From an uncultured Burkholderiales bacterium (GTDB lineage: Bacteria; Pseudomonadota; Gammaproteobacteria; Burkholderiales; Casimicrobiaceae), in the NCBI GenBank assembly GCA_937944385.1, contig CALDYQ010000010.1, forward strand, positions 1-62,777: a stretch of 62,777 nucleotides of DNA, written 5' to 3'. Under the pieces are notes generated by a model that made no database searches, was not told where the DNA came from, and saw only the letters and a list, made by a program, of their open reading frames with translations. This document shows, one piece after another, positions 48,778 to 57,201 of this stretch (position 1 is the first letter of the stretch; each line of letters opens with the position of its first letter). Both the position numbers and the translations under genes were made by a program.

Positions 48778-49416
48778 TCAGACTCGTGCCGCGACCGTGG
48801 TCATCACGCGAGCAGCTGCCCGCATCGCTGTTTGTACGAGCCACGGCATCGGTTCGGCGCCGAGCTTTCGAGCAGTCTGAGCATGGGCCGCCTCGTCGGC
48901 TTTCATTTGCGCGACGATCGCGCGGGACACGGCATCGCCCTCCGGCAGACGATCGAGATGTCCGCTGAGATGCGCCTCGACCTGCTCCTCTGTGACCTGG
49001 AGGAAGGCCAGCGACTTTCCGTCGCCGAGGGCAGCAGCAGCGGCACCCAGGGCGACCGCGCCTGCATACCAAAACGGATCCAACAGGCTCGTACGACCGC
49101 CGAGGGCTTCCACACGCTCACGCGTCCAGGCGAGGTGATCGAGTTCCTCGTTAGCAGCGGCCGCCAGTTCCTTTTGGACGGCGGGATGCCGGGCAAAAAG
49201 CGCCTGACCTTGATAGAGCCCCTGAGCGGCGACTTCGCCTGCGTGGTTTACGCGCATCAGGGCGATCGAGCGCGCCTGTTCTTCTGGAGTGAGTTCGACG
49301 CTGGGGACGGTTGCGCCGGGCGTAGGCCGGCGGGCGTCCACCGCACCCGTCACCGCACGCAATCCCCGATCGGCCATGCGAATGAGTACATCGGTGATTG
49401 AAGCAGGCGAAGCCAT
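48778..49416 (-). CDS. coq7: 2-octaprenyl-3-methyl-6-methoxy-benzoquinol hydroxylase, Coq7 type
   Basis: A 212-aa diiron hydroxylase of ubiquinone synthesis. The iron-binding motifs are NHAGEVAAQ, NEELDHLAW, TEEQVEAHL and KADEAAHAQTA. It belongs to the short bacterial Coq7 type. I chose ATG at 49416; a GTG at 49431 is also possible but abuts the terminator U-tract of the porin gene. No other ubi gene is near. Confidence 0.95.
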   Translation of the reverse strand: MASPASITDVLIRMADRGLRAVTGAVDARRPTPGATVPSVELTPEEQARSIALMRVNHAGEVAAQGLYQGQALFARHPAVQKELAAAANEELDHLAWTRERVEALGGRTSLLDPFWYAGAVALGAAAAALGDGKSLAFLQVTEEQVEAHLSGHLDRLPEGDAVSRAIVAQMKADEAAHAQTARKLGAEPMPWLVQTAMRAAARVMTTVAARV

Positions 49417-49432
49417 CAGACGGAAACTCACG

Positions 49433-49464
49433 GAAAAGAAAGAAAAGGGGCGCCGAAGCGCCCC
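49433..49464 (-). terminator. Intrinsic terminator after the first porin gene
   Basis: On the minus strand a perfect stem GGGGCGC-TTCG-GCGCCCC (49447-49464) is followed by TTTTCTTTCTTTT. It ends porin transcription 25 nt after its stop. The U-tract runs almost into the coq7 start, so coq7 must have its own promoter or depend on read-through. Confidence 0.92.
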
Positions 49465-49488
49465 CAGTCTAGAACCTTCTGACGATGA

Positions 49489-50619
49489 TCAGAAGCTGTG
49501 CCAGAGGCCCAGCGCGAAGGCGTTGATCTTGGTCTTGCCGCCGAGGTTGTTCGGGTTGATGATGGTACGCTCGTTCTCGAGCGTCGTGTAGTAGCCGCGA
49601 AGCAGGGTTCGCTTCGAGAGCGCATAGTCCGCGGTGAGCGACAGGTGCTTACCGCCACCGTTGTTCCATTGCGCAAGTGTCGCTGCGTTGACGGCAAGCG
49701 TTTGTGTGAGCGGATTGTATCCGGCAGCTAGGCCCTTGTCGCGTGTCGAGTACTGAACGCCGAGCGTCCACGGGCCCATCGGTGCGAGCGCGCCGATTTC
49801 CCAGTAGCGATACTTAAGCGCGACGGGAAGCTTGTAACGCGCCTGTTCGATCGTGCCGTCGATCATGACCGGCCCCGCATTGAACGATGCGTAAGCACGC
49901 ATCGCCTGCTGGTCATGCAGGGCGACGACAGAGCCGAGGCCCGTGAAATTGTTGTGTTGGGCGAAAGCCACGCCAAGACGGAACGGACCCTGCGTAAAAC
50001 GCACCGAGGTGTCCCAGCCAGTGCACCGGGTGCCGGCGGTCTCGCCGATGATCCCGTAATGCGTACGCAGCGTCAGACCGCCGACGGTGGGCGTCTGGTA
50101 GCTGATCGAGTTGGAATACCGCGCGTCGAATGCGCTGCTCGTGCAGTTCGCGGGCGAAGAGTAGGTCGAAAACAAGTCACGCTTAGCAAAGCCCGCGCCA
50201 CCGGAGAGACCGTTATTGCGGTTTTCCCAGCTGTTCGCGCCTTGGTGGTGCGCCCAACCAAGCACATCGTCATAGGCGGTCAGCCCATGACCCAGCCGCA
50301 GCGTCCCGAAGCCCCCCTGGAGTCCCACCCAGCTTTCGCGCGTGAAGCCGCCCCCGGCACCGGTGTCGCTGGCAAACGCGCCTTCCATCTGGAAGATGGC
50401 GGTCAAACCGCCACCAAGATTCTCGCTGCCGCGGAAGCCAAAGCGCGAGGAGATGTTTTCCTGCGAGATGATACGCGCGGAACCCTGCGGGCCCTTGTAC
50501 TGCGCGACTTCCATCGCGGTGCGGATGCCACCATAGAGCGTGACGTTGGCCGTTTGCGCGAACGCAGCGGACGACGCAAGCGCGATCGCGGCGGCGATGA
50601 GGGTTCTTTGAAACTTCAT
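49489..50619 (-). CDS. General porin (betaproteobacterial OmpC-like), first copy
   Basis: A 376-aa outer-membrane beta-barrel of the gram-negative porin family. A signal peptide MKFQRTLIAAAIALASSAAF ends with an AQ cut site, and TANVTLYGGIRTAME begins the first strand. SRFGFRGSENLGGGL and WVGLQGGFGTLRLGHG are family motifs, and it ends LWHSF with a terminal Phe for assembly. It would allow diffusion of small solutes. It lies downstream of a related porin gene and has its own terminator. Confidence 0.95.
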   Translation of the reverse strand: MKFQRTLIAAAIALASSAAFAQTANVTLYGGIRTAMEVAQYKGPQGSARIISQENISSRFGFRGSENLGGGLTAIFQMEGAFASDTGAGGGFTRESWVGLQGGFGTLRLGHGLTAYDDVLGWAHHQGANSWENRNNGLSGGAGFAKRDLFSTYSSPANCTSSAFDARYSNSISYQTPTVGGLTLRTHYGIIGETAGTRCTGWDTSVRFTQGPFRLGVAFAQHNNFTGLGSVVALHDQQAMRAYASFNAGPVMIDGTIEQARYKLPVALKYRYWEIGALAPMGPWTLGVQYSTRDKGLAAGYNPLTQTLAVNAATLAQWNNGGGKHLSLTADYALSKRTLLRGYYTTLENERTIINPNNLGGKTKINAFALGLWHSF

Positions 50620-50666
50620 GAGGAGCTCCGATGATGTAGAGGTTTGTGAAAACGGTTCACGGAAGA

Positions 50667-50682
50667 GGGGACCCGAGTCCCC
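50667..50682. terminator. Weak terminator-like hairpin between the porins
   Basis: A 6-bp stem GGGGAC-CCGA-GTCCCC lies between the porin genes but has no clear U-tract on either strand. A second small inverted repeat GTGAA-AACGG-TTCAC is at 50646-50660. They may be partial terminators for the upstream porin or part of the promoter region of the downstream porin. Confidence 0.35.
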
Positions 50683-50757
50683 CCTTACGTAAGCGTCTAC
50701 ACCGAGACGGCCGCTTTGAGGCGCATCAGCAGAAGCGCTTCGCGACGGCCACGTCCG

Positions 50758-51792
50758 TTAGAAGCGGTGACGCATACCGACCGCGATGATGCGCTTGTCG
50801 GAGCCGAACTGCTGCGTCACACCACCGAAGCCACCGGCGTTGATGTTGCTGGCCGCGTTGTTGTCGGCATTCGCAAAACGGAAGTACAGGTTGCTGCGCT
50901 TCGACAGGTTGTAGTCGGCGCCCACGTCAAACAGCGTCTGCTTGGCCGCACCGACCTTGCCCTGGCCAAACTGGGCAACGAGCCCGATGTTACCCATCGG
51001 GACGTTCACACCAAGGTGCCAGCCCTTGAACGTGGTGGGGAAGACATACTTGGCGTCGACATAGGTGCCCGAAACCGTGGCGACACCCGCATCGAACTTG
51101 CCGCCCAGCGTCATGTGACGGCCGGCGTTATTGCCGTTTTGGTCCTTGACGTCGACCCAAGCCGCGCCGACGTACAGCGGACCGTTTTTGAATTCGCCGT
51201 TGAAGCCGATGAGGCGTTTAGCCGACGTACTGACTGCGGACTCGCCGAAGCCGTACATCGCAGCCATCGTGAAGCCGCCCATGTTGGCCGACTTCCAGTT
51301 GATGCTGTTGTCGATGCGCAAGGCGCCTGGCAGGCCGAGGTAGTGGTTGCTCTCGACGGAGAAGCTGGTGCAGCCCTCTGCCGAAGCCGTGCAGAAGACG
51401 TGGAACGACGGCGAGTACTGGCGGCCGAGCGTGACCGCACCGAAGCCGCCCGACAGACCCACGACCGCCTGACGACCAAAGATACGGCCACCCTGACCCG
51501 TCATACCCGTGTCGCTCGCAAAACCACCTTCGAGCGTAAAGATAGCGTTCAGGCCACCACCCAGCGACTCCGAGCCGCGCAGGCCCCAACGGGAGCCGGA
51601 CAGACCACCCGCTTCCACTGCGCTAATCGACGCACTGGGGGTCGGCGCACCCGTGGCCGTGCGGCCGGCGCTTGTACGGATGTTGGCGATGTACGTATCC
51701 ACGACGCCGTAGAGCGTCACGTTTGCGGTCTGCGCAGAAGCTGCGCCAGCTGCGATGGCGCTGACGGCCAAAGCAATCAATTTCACTTTCAT
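50758..51792 (-). CDS. General porin (betaproteobacterial OmpC-like), second copy
   Basis: A 344-aa outer-membrane porin. The signal peptide MKVKLIALAVSAIAAGAASA is followed by QTANVTLYGVVDTYI. SRWGLRGSESLGGGLNAIF and the GRQYSPSF segment are typical, and the protein ends GMRHRF with terminal Phe. It shares N-terminal and barrel motifs with the porin downstream, so the pair is probably a tandem duplication that has diverged. The upstream region has tandem 14-bp repeats. Confidence 0.95.
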   Translation of the reverse strand: MKVKLIALAVSAIAAGAASAQTANVTLYGVVDTYIANIRTSAGRTATGAPTPSASISAVEAGGLSGSRWGLRGSESLGGGLNAIFTLEGGFASDTGMTGQGGRIFGRQAVVGLSGGFGAVTLGRQYSPSFHVFCTASAEGCTSFSVESNHYLGLPGALRIDNSINWKSANMGGFTMAAMYGFGESAVSTSAKRLIGFNGEFKNGPLYVGAAWVDVKDQNGNNAGRHMTLGGKFDAGVATVSGTYVDAKYVFPTTFKGWHLGVNVPMGNIGLVAQFGQGKVGAAKQTLFDVGADYNLSKRSNLYFRFANADNNAASNINAGGFGGVTQQFGSDKRIIAVGMRHRF

Positions 51793-51836
51793 TCAGTCTC
51801 TCCTCAGTAATTAAACGCCAATCAGCCAAGGCACGC

Positions 51837-51877
51837 GGACGTGCGATGACGGACGTGCAATGACCATTGGCACCAAT
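51837..51877. promoter_or_regulatory. Tandem 14-bp repeats and palindrome in the porin upstream region
   Basis: GGACGTGCGATGAC (51837-51850) is followed at once by GGACGTGCAATGAC (51851-51864), one mismatch. The palindrome ATTGG-CA-CCAAT (51866-51877) follows. They lie 45-85 nt upstream of the second porin start (51792), in the 276-nt region between it and the divergent sugar-enzyme fusion. They are reasonable candidates for regulator-binding sites. A TTGACA occurs at 51974-51990 on the minus strand, without a good -10. Confidence 0.45.
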
Positions 51878-52068
51878 CTTCCAACCACAGATTCGGAAGC
51901 TGTGTCGGATTTTGCCAAAGGGCAGGGGAGCCCCCCTAAGGCGATCGGATGACAGCACAACGCCGGAGGCTACGCATGTTGTCAAATTGCAACAGCACGG
52001 GCGTGCTCCAAGTACGTTCCTAGGGCTCTCCCGCGTCTGGGGCGAGCGACATAACCAATTGAAATTGC

Positions 52069-54906
52069 ATGCTATTTCCTGATCGCCTCGTCGAATCGGG
52101 GGCGCTGATCGTCCTGGCTGCGCTGGTGACCTCGACGATTGGCTTCCTGATGTTGCGGGGCATCCTGCCGACCCCGCTCAGCGCGCCCTCGCCGCGGTCG
52201 CTGCATGCCGCCCCGGTCCCGCGCGGCGGCGGCTTGGGCATCGCGGCGTCTCTCCTTGCCTGCGCTGCGGCGTATGGCCTGGTGCCCGCCGAGAACGGGA
52301 GCAGGCTGACTCTGGTCATCGCGCTGGCTGCGGTCTGGGCCGTCTCCGCATTGGACGATTGGATCGGCGTGGCGGCGCGCTGGAGGCTGGTCGTCCATGC
52401 CGCCGCCGCAGCCGCGCTGACCCGAGCTCTCTTGCCTTCCGAAACGTTTCCGATCTTCACTTTGTTGTCGGCTATTGCGCTGATCTGGGCTGTCAATTTC
52501 TACAACTTCATGGATGGCGCCGATGGAGTCGCCGCCGGTTCAGCCGTCACTATTGGGGCGACTTTCCTGGTGCTGGCGTCGGCAGCGCCAGCCCCTGCGA
52601 GCGTGCTGGATGTGCGTTCGCTCTGCCTCGTCGTGCTGGGCGCAGCGGCCGCGTTTCTCGTCTTCAATCGGCCGCCAGCGCGCATTTTCATGGGCGACGG
52701 CGGCTCCACCCTGCTCGGACTCACCCTCGGCGTCGTCGCCCTGGCCGGCGCGGCTGATGGGCGGTGGTCCCTCGGTGCCGCGGTCCTGCCGTTCACGCCG
52801 CTCTGGGCGGATGCAACCTTCACGCTCCTCCGCCGGTTGCGGCAGGGGCATCACCCTGCGGTCGCGCATCGCGATCACCTCTATCAACGCTTCGTTCTCG
52901 CGGGCGCCGGCCATGGCGGTCTGCTCGCCTGGATCACCGCTTGGAACATGCTCTCCGGGGTCGCCGCGTGGGTAGTGCGTGATGCGTCGGCGCTTGCGAG
53001 TGTGGCGACCGCGCTCGGTCTGGCCGCTCTGTACCTTGTCTCGACTCACGAGGCGATCCGACGGCAGCCGCATTGGGTGATCAACCCGCGCGCCTTGTTC
53101 GCGCTGCTCTACGACGTCGGCGCGGCCGCGGCGCTCTGGGTGGCGCTGTTCTGGGTGCGCTTCAATATTGCCATCGACGAGCGAGATTTCACCCCTCAGG
53201 ACGTGCTCCTGTCGCTCGCGTGGATGCTGCCCATCCACATCGGCGTGTTCGTGGGCTTTGGTCTCTACCGGGGCCTCTGGCGGTACGCGTCGATCACTGA
53301 CCTTCTGCGCATCATCTACGCCACGCTCACGGCGACGGCAGTCACCGTGATCTCGCTCGCCCTGATCCGTCCGGAGTCGTTCATCTGGCCACGGTCTGTG
53401 GTGCTGCTGCATCCGTTCCTGCTCATCGTGCTGATGGGTGGCGCGCGCATGGCCTACCGCAGCTGGAAGGAACACACGCTGTTCGGGCTCAACGCCGCGC
53501 GCGGCGAACCCGTCATCGTGCTCGGCGCGGGCGACACCGGCGCACGCCTCGTCAACGAACTGAAGCGCACGCCCGAGTGGCGCGTGGTCGCGCTCCTCGA
53601 CGACGACCCGACGACGTTCGGCGCGCGCCTGCATGACGTCCCGGTCGTAGGCTCGCTCGCACGCCTACAGGAGGTGGCCGAGACCTTTGGTGCCCGTCAT
53701 GCCATCGTGGCGATGCCGCGCGCCGGGGCGGCCGCCCGCAAACGTGCGGCCGAGCTTGCGACCGCGGCCGGGATGCGTCTCTTGACCATGCCTTCCTACG
53801 AGCAACTCCTGAGCGGCACCGCCCATGTCGGTCAACTCCGAGCAGTCGAACTCGAAGATCTGCTCGGGCGGGAGCCGGTCAGCCTGGACCAGGCCGGTCT
53901 TGAGGACTGGTTGGGCGGGCAATGCGTGCTCGTGACCGGGGCCGGAGGGTCGATCGGCACCGAACTCGCCCACCAGATCGCCCGCTTCGGGCCCGCCCGT
54001 CTGGTGCTTCTCGATCTCTCGGAGTTCGCAGCCCACACGGTGACCGAGCGGATGATTGCGCTACTTGGCCAGGAGCGTGTGGAGACCTATGTTGCGGACG
54101 TCCGCGATGCAACCCGAATGCGGAGGATCCTCGGCCGAGAGCGACCGCGCGCCGTCTTCCATGCGGCGGCCTACAAGCATGTGCCGCTCACGGAGACGGT
54201 CAATGCCTGGGAGGCGCTTCGCAACAACGCGCTGGGTACCCTCGTGGCCGGTCAGGCGGCCATCGCGGCCGGCGTCGAGAAGTTCGTGCTCATCTCCACC
54301 GACAAGGCCGTCCGTCCGGCAAGCATCATGGGCGCGAGCAAGCGTCTCGCAGAGATGATCTGCGCAAACATCGACACGGCCGGAGCGCGCACCCAGTTCA
54401 TGGCGGTGCGCTTTGGCAACGTCCTGGGTAGCAATGGCAGCGTGATTCCGAAGTTCCGTGCCCAAATCGCCACAGGCGGACCCGTCACCGTGACGCACCC
54501 GGAGATGACGCGTTACTTCATGTCGATCCCGGAGGCCACCCAGCTCGTGCTGCAGGCCGGGTTGCTGGGCCGACAGGGTGACCTGTTCGTGCTCGACATG
54601 GGCGAGCCGATGTCGATTCTTGAGCTTGCGCGTTCGTTGATCCGGCTCGCCCACGGCCAGCCCGATGCGGTGCCCATCGTCTTCACCGGACTACGCCCCG
54701 GCGAAAAACTCCACGAGGAGCTGCTCGCGGAGCATGAGACGTTCGTGGCGACCGATCACCCGAAGCTACGGCGCGTCCGTGCGGAGCTGGTCCGCACGAT
54801 CGACGTCGCTGCCCTGGCCGAGTGGCTCGCCGGCCCCGAGCCCGAAGATTTGCGGGCATCGCTCAAACGATGGGTGCCAGACTTCAGCCCGCCTGCAGCG
54901 CACTGA
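52069..54906 (+). CDS. Fusion: WecA/WbpL-type phosphoglycosyl transferase plus WbpM/FlaA1-type UDP-sugar dehydratase
   Basis: A 945-aa membrane protein. Residues 1-325 are a polytopic polyprenyl-phosphate sugar-1-phosphate transferase with LDDWIG (95-100), NFMDGADG (146-153), FMGDGGS (207-213) and HRDHLYQR (267-274). Residues 340-460 form the four-helix membrane part of WbpM/PglF-type proteins. Then comes a Rossmann domain (VIVLGAGDTGA, about 482-492) and the dehydratase: GAGGSIG (624-630), ISTDKA (742-747) and the atypical Met-x3-Lys site (Met754, Lys758) found in WbpM instead of Tyr-Lys. All motifs of both activities are intact. Predicted to make a UDP-4-keto-6-deoxy sugar and start an envelope glycan on undecaprenyl phosphate. 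Convergent with msbA; no other glycan genes adjoin. Confidence 0.92.
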   Translation: MLFPDRLVESGALIVLAALVTSTIGFLMLRGILPTPLSAPSPRSLHAAPVPRGGGLGIAASLLACAAAYGLVPAENGSRLTLVIALAAVWAVSALDDWIGVAARWRLVVHAAAAAALTRALLPSETFPIFTLLSAIALIWAVNFYNFMDGADGVAAGSAVTIGATFLVLASAAPAPASVLDVRSLCLVVLGAAAAFLVFNRPPARIFMGDGGSTLLGLTLGVVALAGAADGRWSLGAAVLPFTPLWADATFTLLRRLRQGHHPAVAHRDHLYQRFVLAGAGHGGLLAWITAWNMLSGVAAWVVRDASALASVATALGLAALYLVSTHEAIRRQPHWVINPRALFALLYDVGAAAALWVALFWVRFNIAIDERDFTPQDVLLSLAWMLPIHIGVFVGFGLYRGLWRYASITDLLRIIYATLTATAVTVISLALIRPESFIWPRSVVLLHPFLLIVLMGGARMAYRSWKEHTLFGLNAARGEPVIVLGAGDTGARLVNELKRTPEWRVVALLDDDPTTFGARLHDVPVVGSLARLQEVAETFGARHAIVAMPRAGAAARKRAAELATAAGMRLLTMPSYEQLLSGTAHVGQLRAVELEDLLGREPVSLDQAGLEDWLGGQCVLVTGAGGSIGTELAHQIARFGPARLVLLDLSEFAAHTVTERMIALLGQERVETYVADVRDATRMRRILGRERPRAVFHAAAYKHVPLTETVNAWEALRNNALGTLVAGQAAIAAGVEKFVLISTDKAVRPASIMGASKRLAEMICANIDTAGARTQFMAVRFGNVLGSNGSVIPKFRAQIATGGPVTVTHPEMTRYFMSIPEATQLVLQAGLLGRQGDLFVLDMGEPMSILELARSLIRLAHGQPDAVPIVFTGLRPGEKLHEELLAEHETFVATDHPKLRRVRAELVRTIDVAALAEWLAGPEPEDLRASLKRWVPDFSPPAAH

Positions 54907-56755
54907 GGCGCGCGTAGACCCCGCCCTGGGCCAGCAACTCGTCGTGCGTTCCCGCCTCGACCAACCGCCCCCCGTGCATGACGTAGATGCGGTCCGCATC
55001 GCGCACGGTCGACAGGCGATGCGCCACATGCACGAGAGTGCGCCGCTCGGGCAGGCGTCGGAGTGCCTCGACCACCGCCGCTTCGGACGCGCTGTCGAGC
55101 GCCGAGGTCGCCTCGTCAAAGAGCAGAATCGGTGCCGGCCGATAGAGCGCACGAGCGATCGCGATGCGCTGTCGTTGCCCGCCCGAGAGAAGACTACCGC
55201 CTTCACCGACCCGGGTCTCGTACCCTGCGGGCAAGGCTGCGATGAACTCCGCTGCGGCGGCGGCCTCGGCCGCCCAGCGCACGCGGTCCATGTCGACGGC
55301 CTCCGCGCCAAACGCGATATTGGCGGCGACTGTGTCGTTGAGCAGCAGGACATCCTGTGACACGAGCGTGACCGCGCGCCTCAGGACCACCGCCGTGGCC
55401 TCCGAGGCGATGACGCCACCCACCTCCACCCGTCCCGACTGCGGCGGGTAGAAACCCGCGATGAGCGCAATCACGCTCGACTTGCCGCCGCCGGAGGCAC
55501 CAACGAAAGCCACCCGCTCGCCGGGCGCAATCATGAAGCTCACCTCGACGAGCGCCGCCTCCTCGCGCGTCGGATAAGCAAATGAGACCCGCTCGAAACG
55601 GATCGCGCCCTCTGCGCTCATCGGCAGCGTCTCGCCGGAGTGACCCGGGGAGGATGGCTCAGCGCGTGTGTCGGCGATCGCAAAAAGCGACCCCGCCGCC
55701 GCGAGGCCGCGTTGGAGCACCGCATTGACCGAGGAGAGCGCCTTGAGCGGCGGCAGCACTGAAAGCAGCGCCGTGAAGAACACGAAGAACTCGCCCGCGG
55801 TCATGCGCCCCTGCTGACCTTCGACGATCGCAAGCGCGACGATTCCAGCGATGGCAAAAGAGACCGAGAGATGAATGAGCGGGGCAGCAAGCGCGTTGGC
55901 CCGCTCCTGCTTCATGTACGACTGCCTCACGGCGTTCGCGCGCATACCGAACCGCTCCTCCAGCATGGCAAAGGCAGAAAACACCTTCACCGTGCGCTGG
56001 TTGCGCAGCCCCTCGTCGGTGAAGCGCGCGAGCTCGCCCATCTGCGTCTGCATTGCCTCGCTCGCCGAGCGCAGCCTTCGGGTGATGCTCCGCACGACGA
56101 TCGCCACGAGCGGCGCCACCACGAACACGACGAGCATGAGCCGCCAGCTCACTGCCGCCATGAGCATGAGCGCAGCGATGAGCTTCAGGCTGTCCTGCAC
56201 GAGGGCGGTCAGCGCCTGCGAGGTGGCCTGACCGACCTGCTGGGCGTCATAGGTGATGCGTGAGGTCAGCTCGGCCGGCGGATGGCGGTCGAACCACGCC
56301 ACGGGCAAGCGCAGCAGATGCGCAAACGTGTCGCGGCGAATGTCGTAGACCACACGACTTGCGACCCAGTGCAGCCCCGTGTCCCCGGCAAAGTTGGCCG
56401 CACCACGCAGGACGAACACGGCCACGAGCAAGAGCGGAAACCAAAGAATCGGGATCTCCGAAAGCAAAGCCGTGACCGGTGCGAGGAAGGACTGCGAAAG
56501 CCCGCCGCTCATGGCGGCACCCGATGCCGATGTGCTTGTGCCGACTGTCTGCGCGGCGTCGGGCGACGAGGTCGCTGCGAAACCGCGATCGACGATCTGC
56601 GCGAAGGACAGCGTGATCAGCGGCTCGACGAGCGAAACCAGCGCCAGAGCGAGCGCGGCAGCCATGAGGCGCCCGCGATACGGGCGCGCATAGCCCAACA
56701 GGCGCCGATAGCGCGCCACGTCGCCGGTGGTCACCAGTCGAGGCTTGGGCTCCAT
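54884..56755 (-). CDS. msbA: MsbA-like ABC transporter (lipid A / lipid flippase type)
   Basis: A 623-aa half-transporter with a six-helix membrane domain (about 1-340) fused to an ATPase. Walker A is GASGGGKSS, the signature is LLSGGQRQR, Walker B is ILLFDEATSALD and the H-loop is in VAHRLSTV. It is most like MsbA-type exporters that flip lipid A core to the periplasmic face, but related type I exporters cannot be excluded. A Thr/Ser/Ala-rich loop follows the first membrane segment. ATG 56755 was chosen over a GTG at 56788. The 3' end overlaps the convergent fusion gene by 23 nt. Confidence 0.85.
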   Translation of the reverse strand: MEPKPRLVTTGDVARYRRLLGYARPYRGRLMAAALALALVSLVEPLITLSFAQIVDRGFAATSSPDAAQTVGTSTSASGAAMSGGLSQSFLAPVTALLSEIPILWFPLLLVAVFVLRGAANFAGDTGLHWVASRVVYDIRRDTFAHLLRLPVAWFDRHPPAELTSRITYDAQQVGQATSQALTALVQDSLKLIAALMLMAAVSWRLMLVVFVVAPLVAIVVRSITRRLRSASEAMQTQMGELARFTDEGLRNQRTVKVFSAFAMLEERFGMRANAVRQSYMKQERANALAAPLIHLSVSFAIAGIVALAIVEGQQGRMTAGEFFVFFTALLSVLPPLKALSSVNAVLQRGLAAAGSLFAIADTRAEPSSPGHSGETLPMSAEGAIRFERVSFAYPTREEAALVEVSFMIAPGERVAFVGASGGGKSSVIALIAGFYPPQSGRVEVGGVIASEATAVVLRRAVTLVSQDVLLLNDTVAANIAFGAEAVDMDRVRWAAEAAAAAEFIAALPAGYETRVGEGGSLLSGGQRQRIAIARALYRPAPILLFDEATSALDSASEAAVVEALRRLPERRTLVHVAHRLSTVRDADRIYVMHGGRLVEAGTHDELLAQGGVYARLSALQAG

Positions 56756-56792
56756 CGTGGGGATTGTTCCACGCCCTGATATCCTCACCAGA

Positions 56793-57023
56793 GTGCGAGG
56801 TGCCGCCGCGGCCCGTCTGGCTGCGGTGGATGATCGGGAATGCGGTGCCGCGCGTGAATTGCTTCACACGCCATGCCGCAACTGCCCCCGCAACGGTAGT
56901 CTGCCGCATCACGCGCGCTCGGCGCGCGATGCCGGCTGGATGAAACAAGTCACTGTGCCCTCGACGGAAGGTGTGGGAAGGCTCATCCAGTTCGCGCAGA
57001 AAGTCCGGAGACCGGCCTCGCAC
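56793..57023 (+). ncRNA. Cobalamin riboswitch
   Basis: This is a leader element upstream of btuB. The basal stem P1 is perfect: GTGCGAGG (56793-56800) pairs with CCTCGCAC (57016-57023). The conserved core has GGGAATGCGGTG, then TGCCCCCGCAACGGTA, GGGAAGGC (56975-56982) and the B12-box sequence AGTCCGGAGACCGGCC (57002-57017). It should bind adenosyl- or methylcobalamin and lower expression of the receptor genes when B12 is plentiful. No T-run terminator follows, so control is probably at translation or through Rho. Confidence 0.95.
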
Positions 57024-57201
57024 CCGAAGTGGCGCTGCCCAGGCGCCGCTCCGGCTCAAGTGCCGGCGTCGCGGGGCGCGATGATGGGGCGTGTTCGCTT
57101 GTGCTCTCTCGCGTTCTCTCGTCACGCCTGATCGTTGCTTCCCTGACGACGGATTCGTCCATCTGCAGCGCGGAGGGCGCTGCATCGACCGTTCGTCCAT
57201 C
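57024..57201 (+). promoter_or_regulatory. Long expression platform between B12 riboswitch and btuB
   Basis: A 178-nt untranslated leader follows the aptamer. It holds GGCGC-TGCCCAG-GCGCC and CCGGC-TCAAGT-GCCGG hairpins. Near the gene it has GCAGCGC-GGAGG-GCGCTGC (57165-57183), where a Shine-Dalgarno-like GGAGG sits in the loop, 25 nt before the ATG. TTCGTCCATC occurs on both sides of that hairpin (57154-57163 and 57192-57201). Regulation by masking a ribosome entry site is plausible. Confidence 0.5.
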
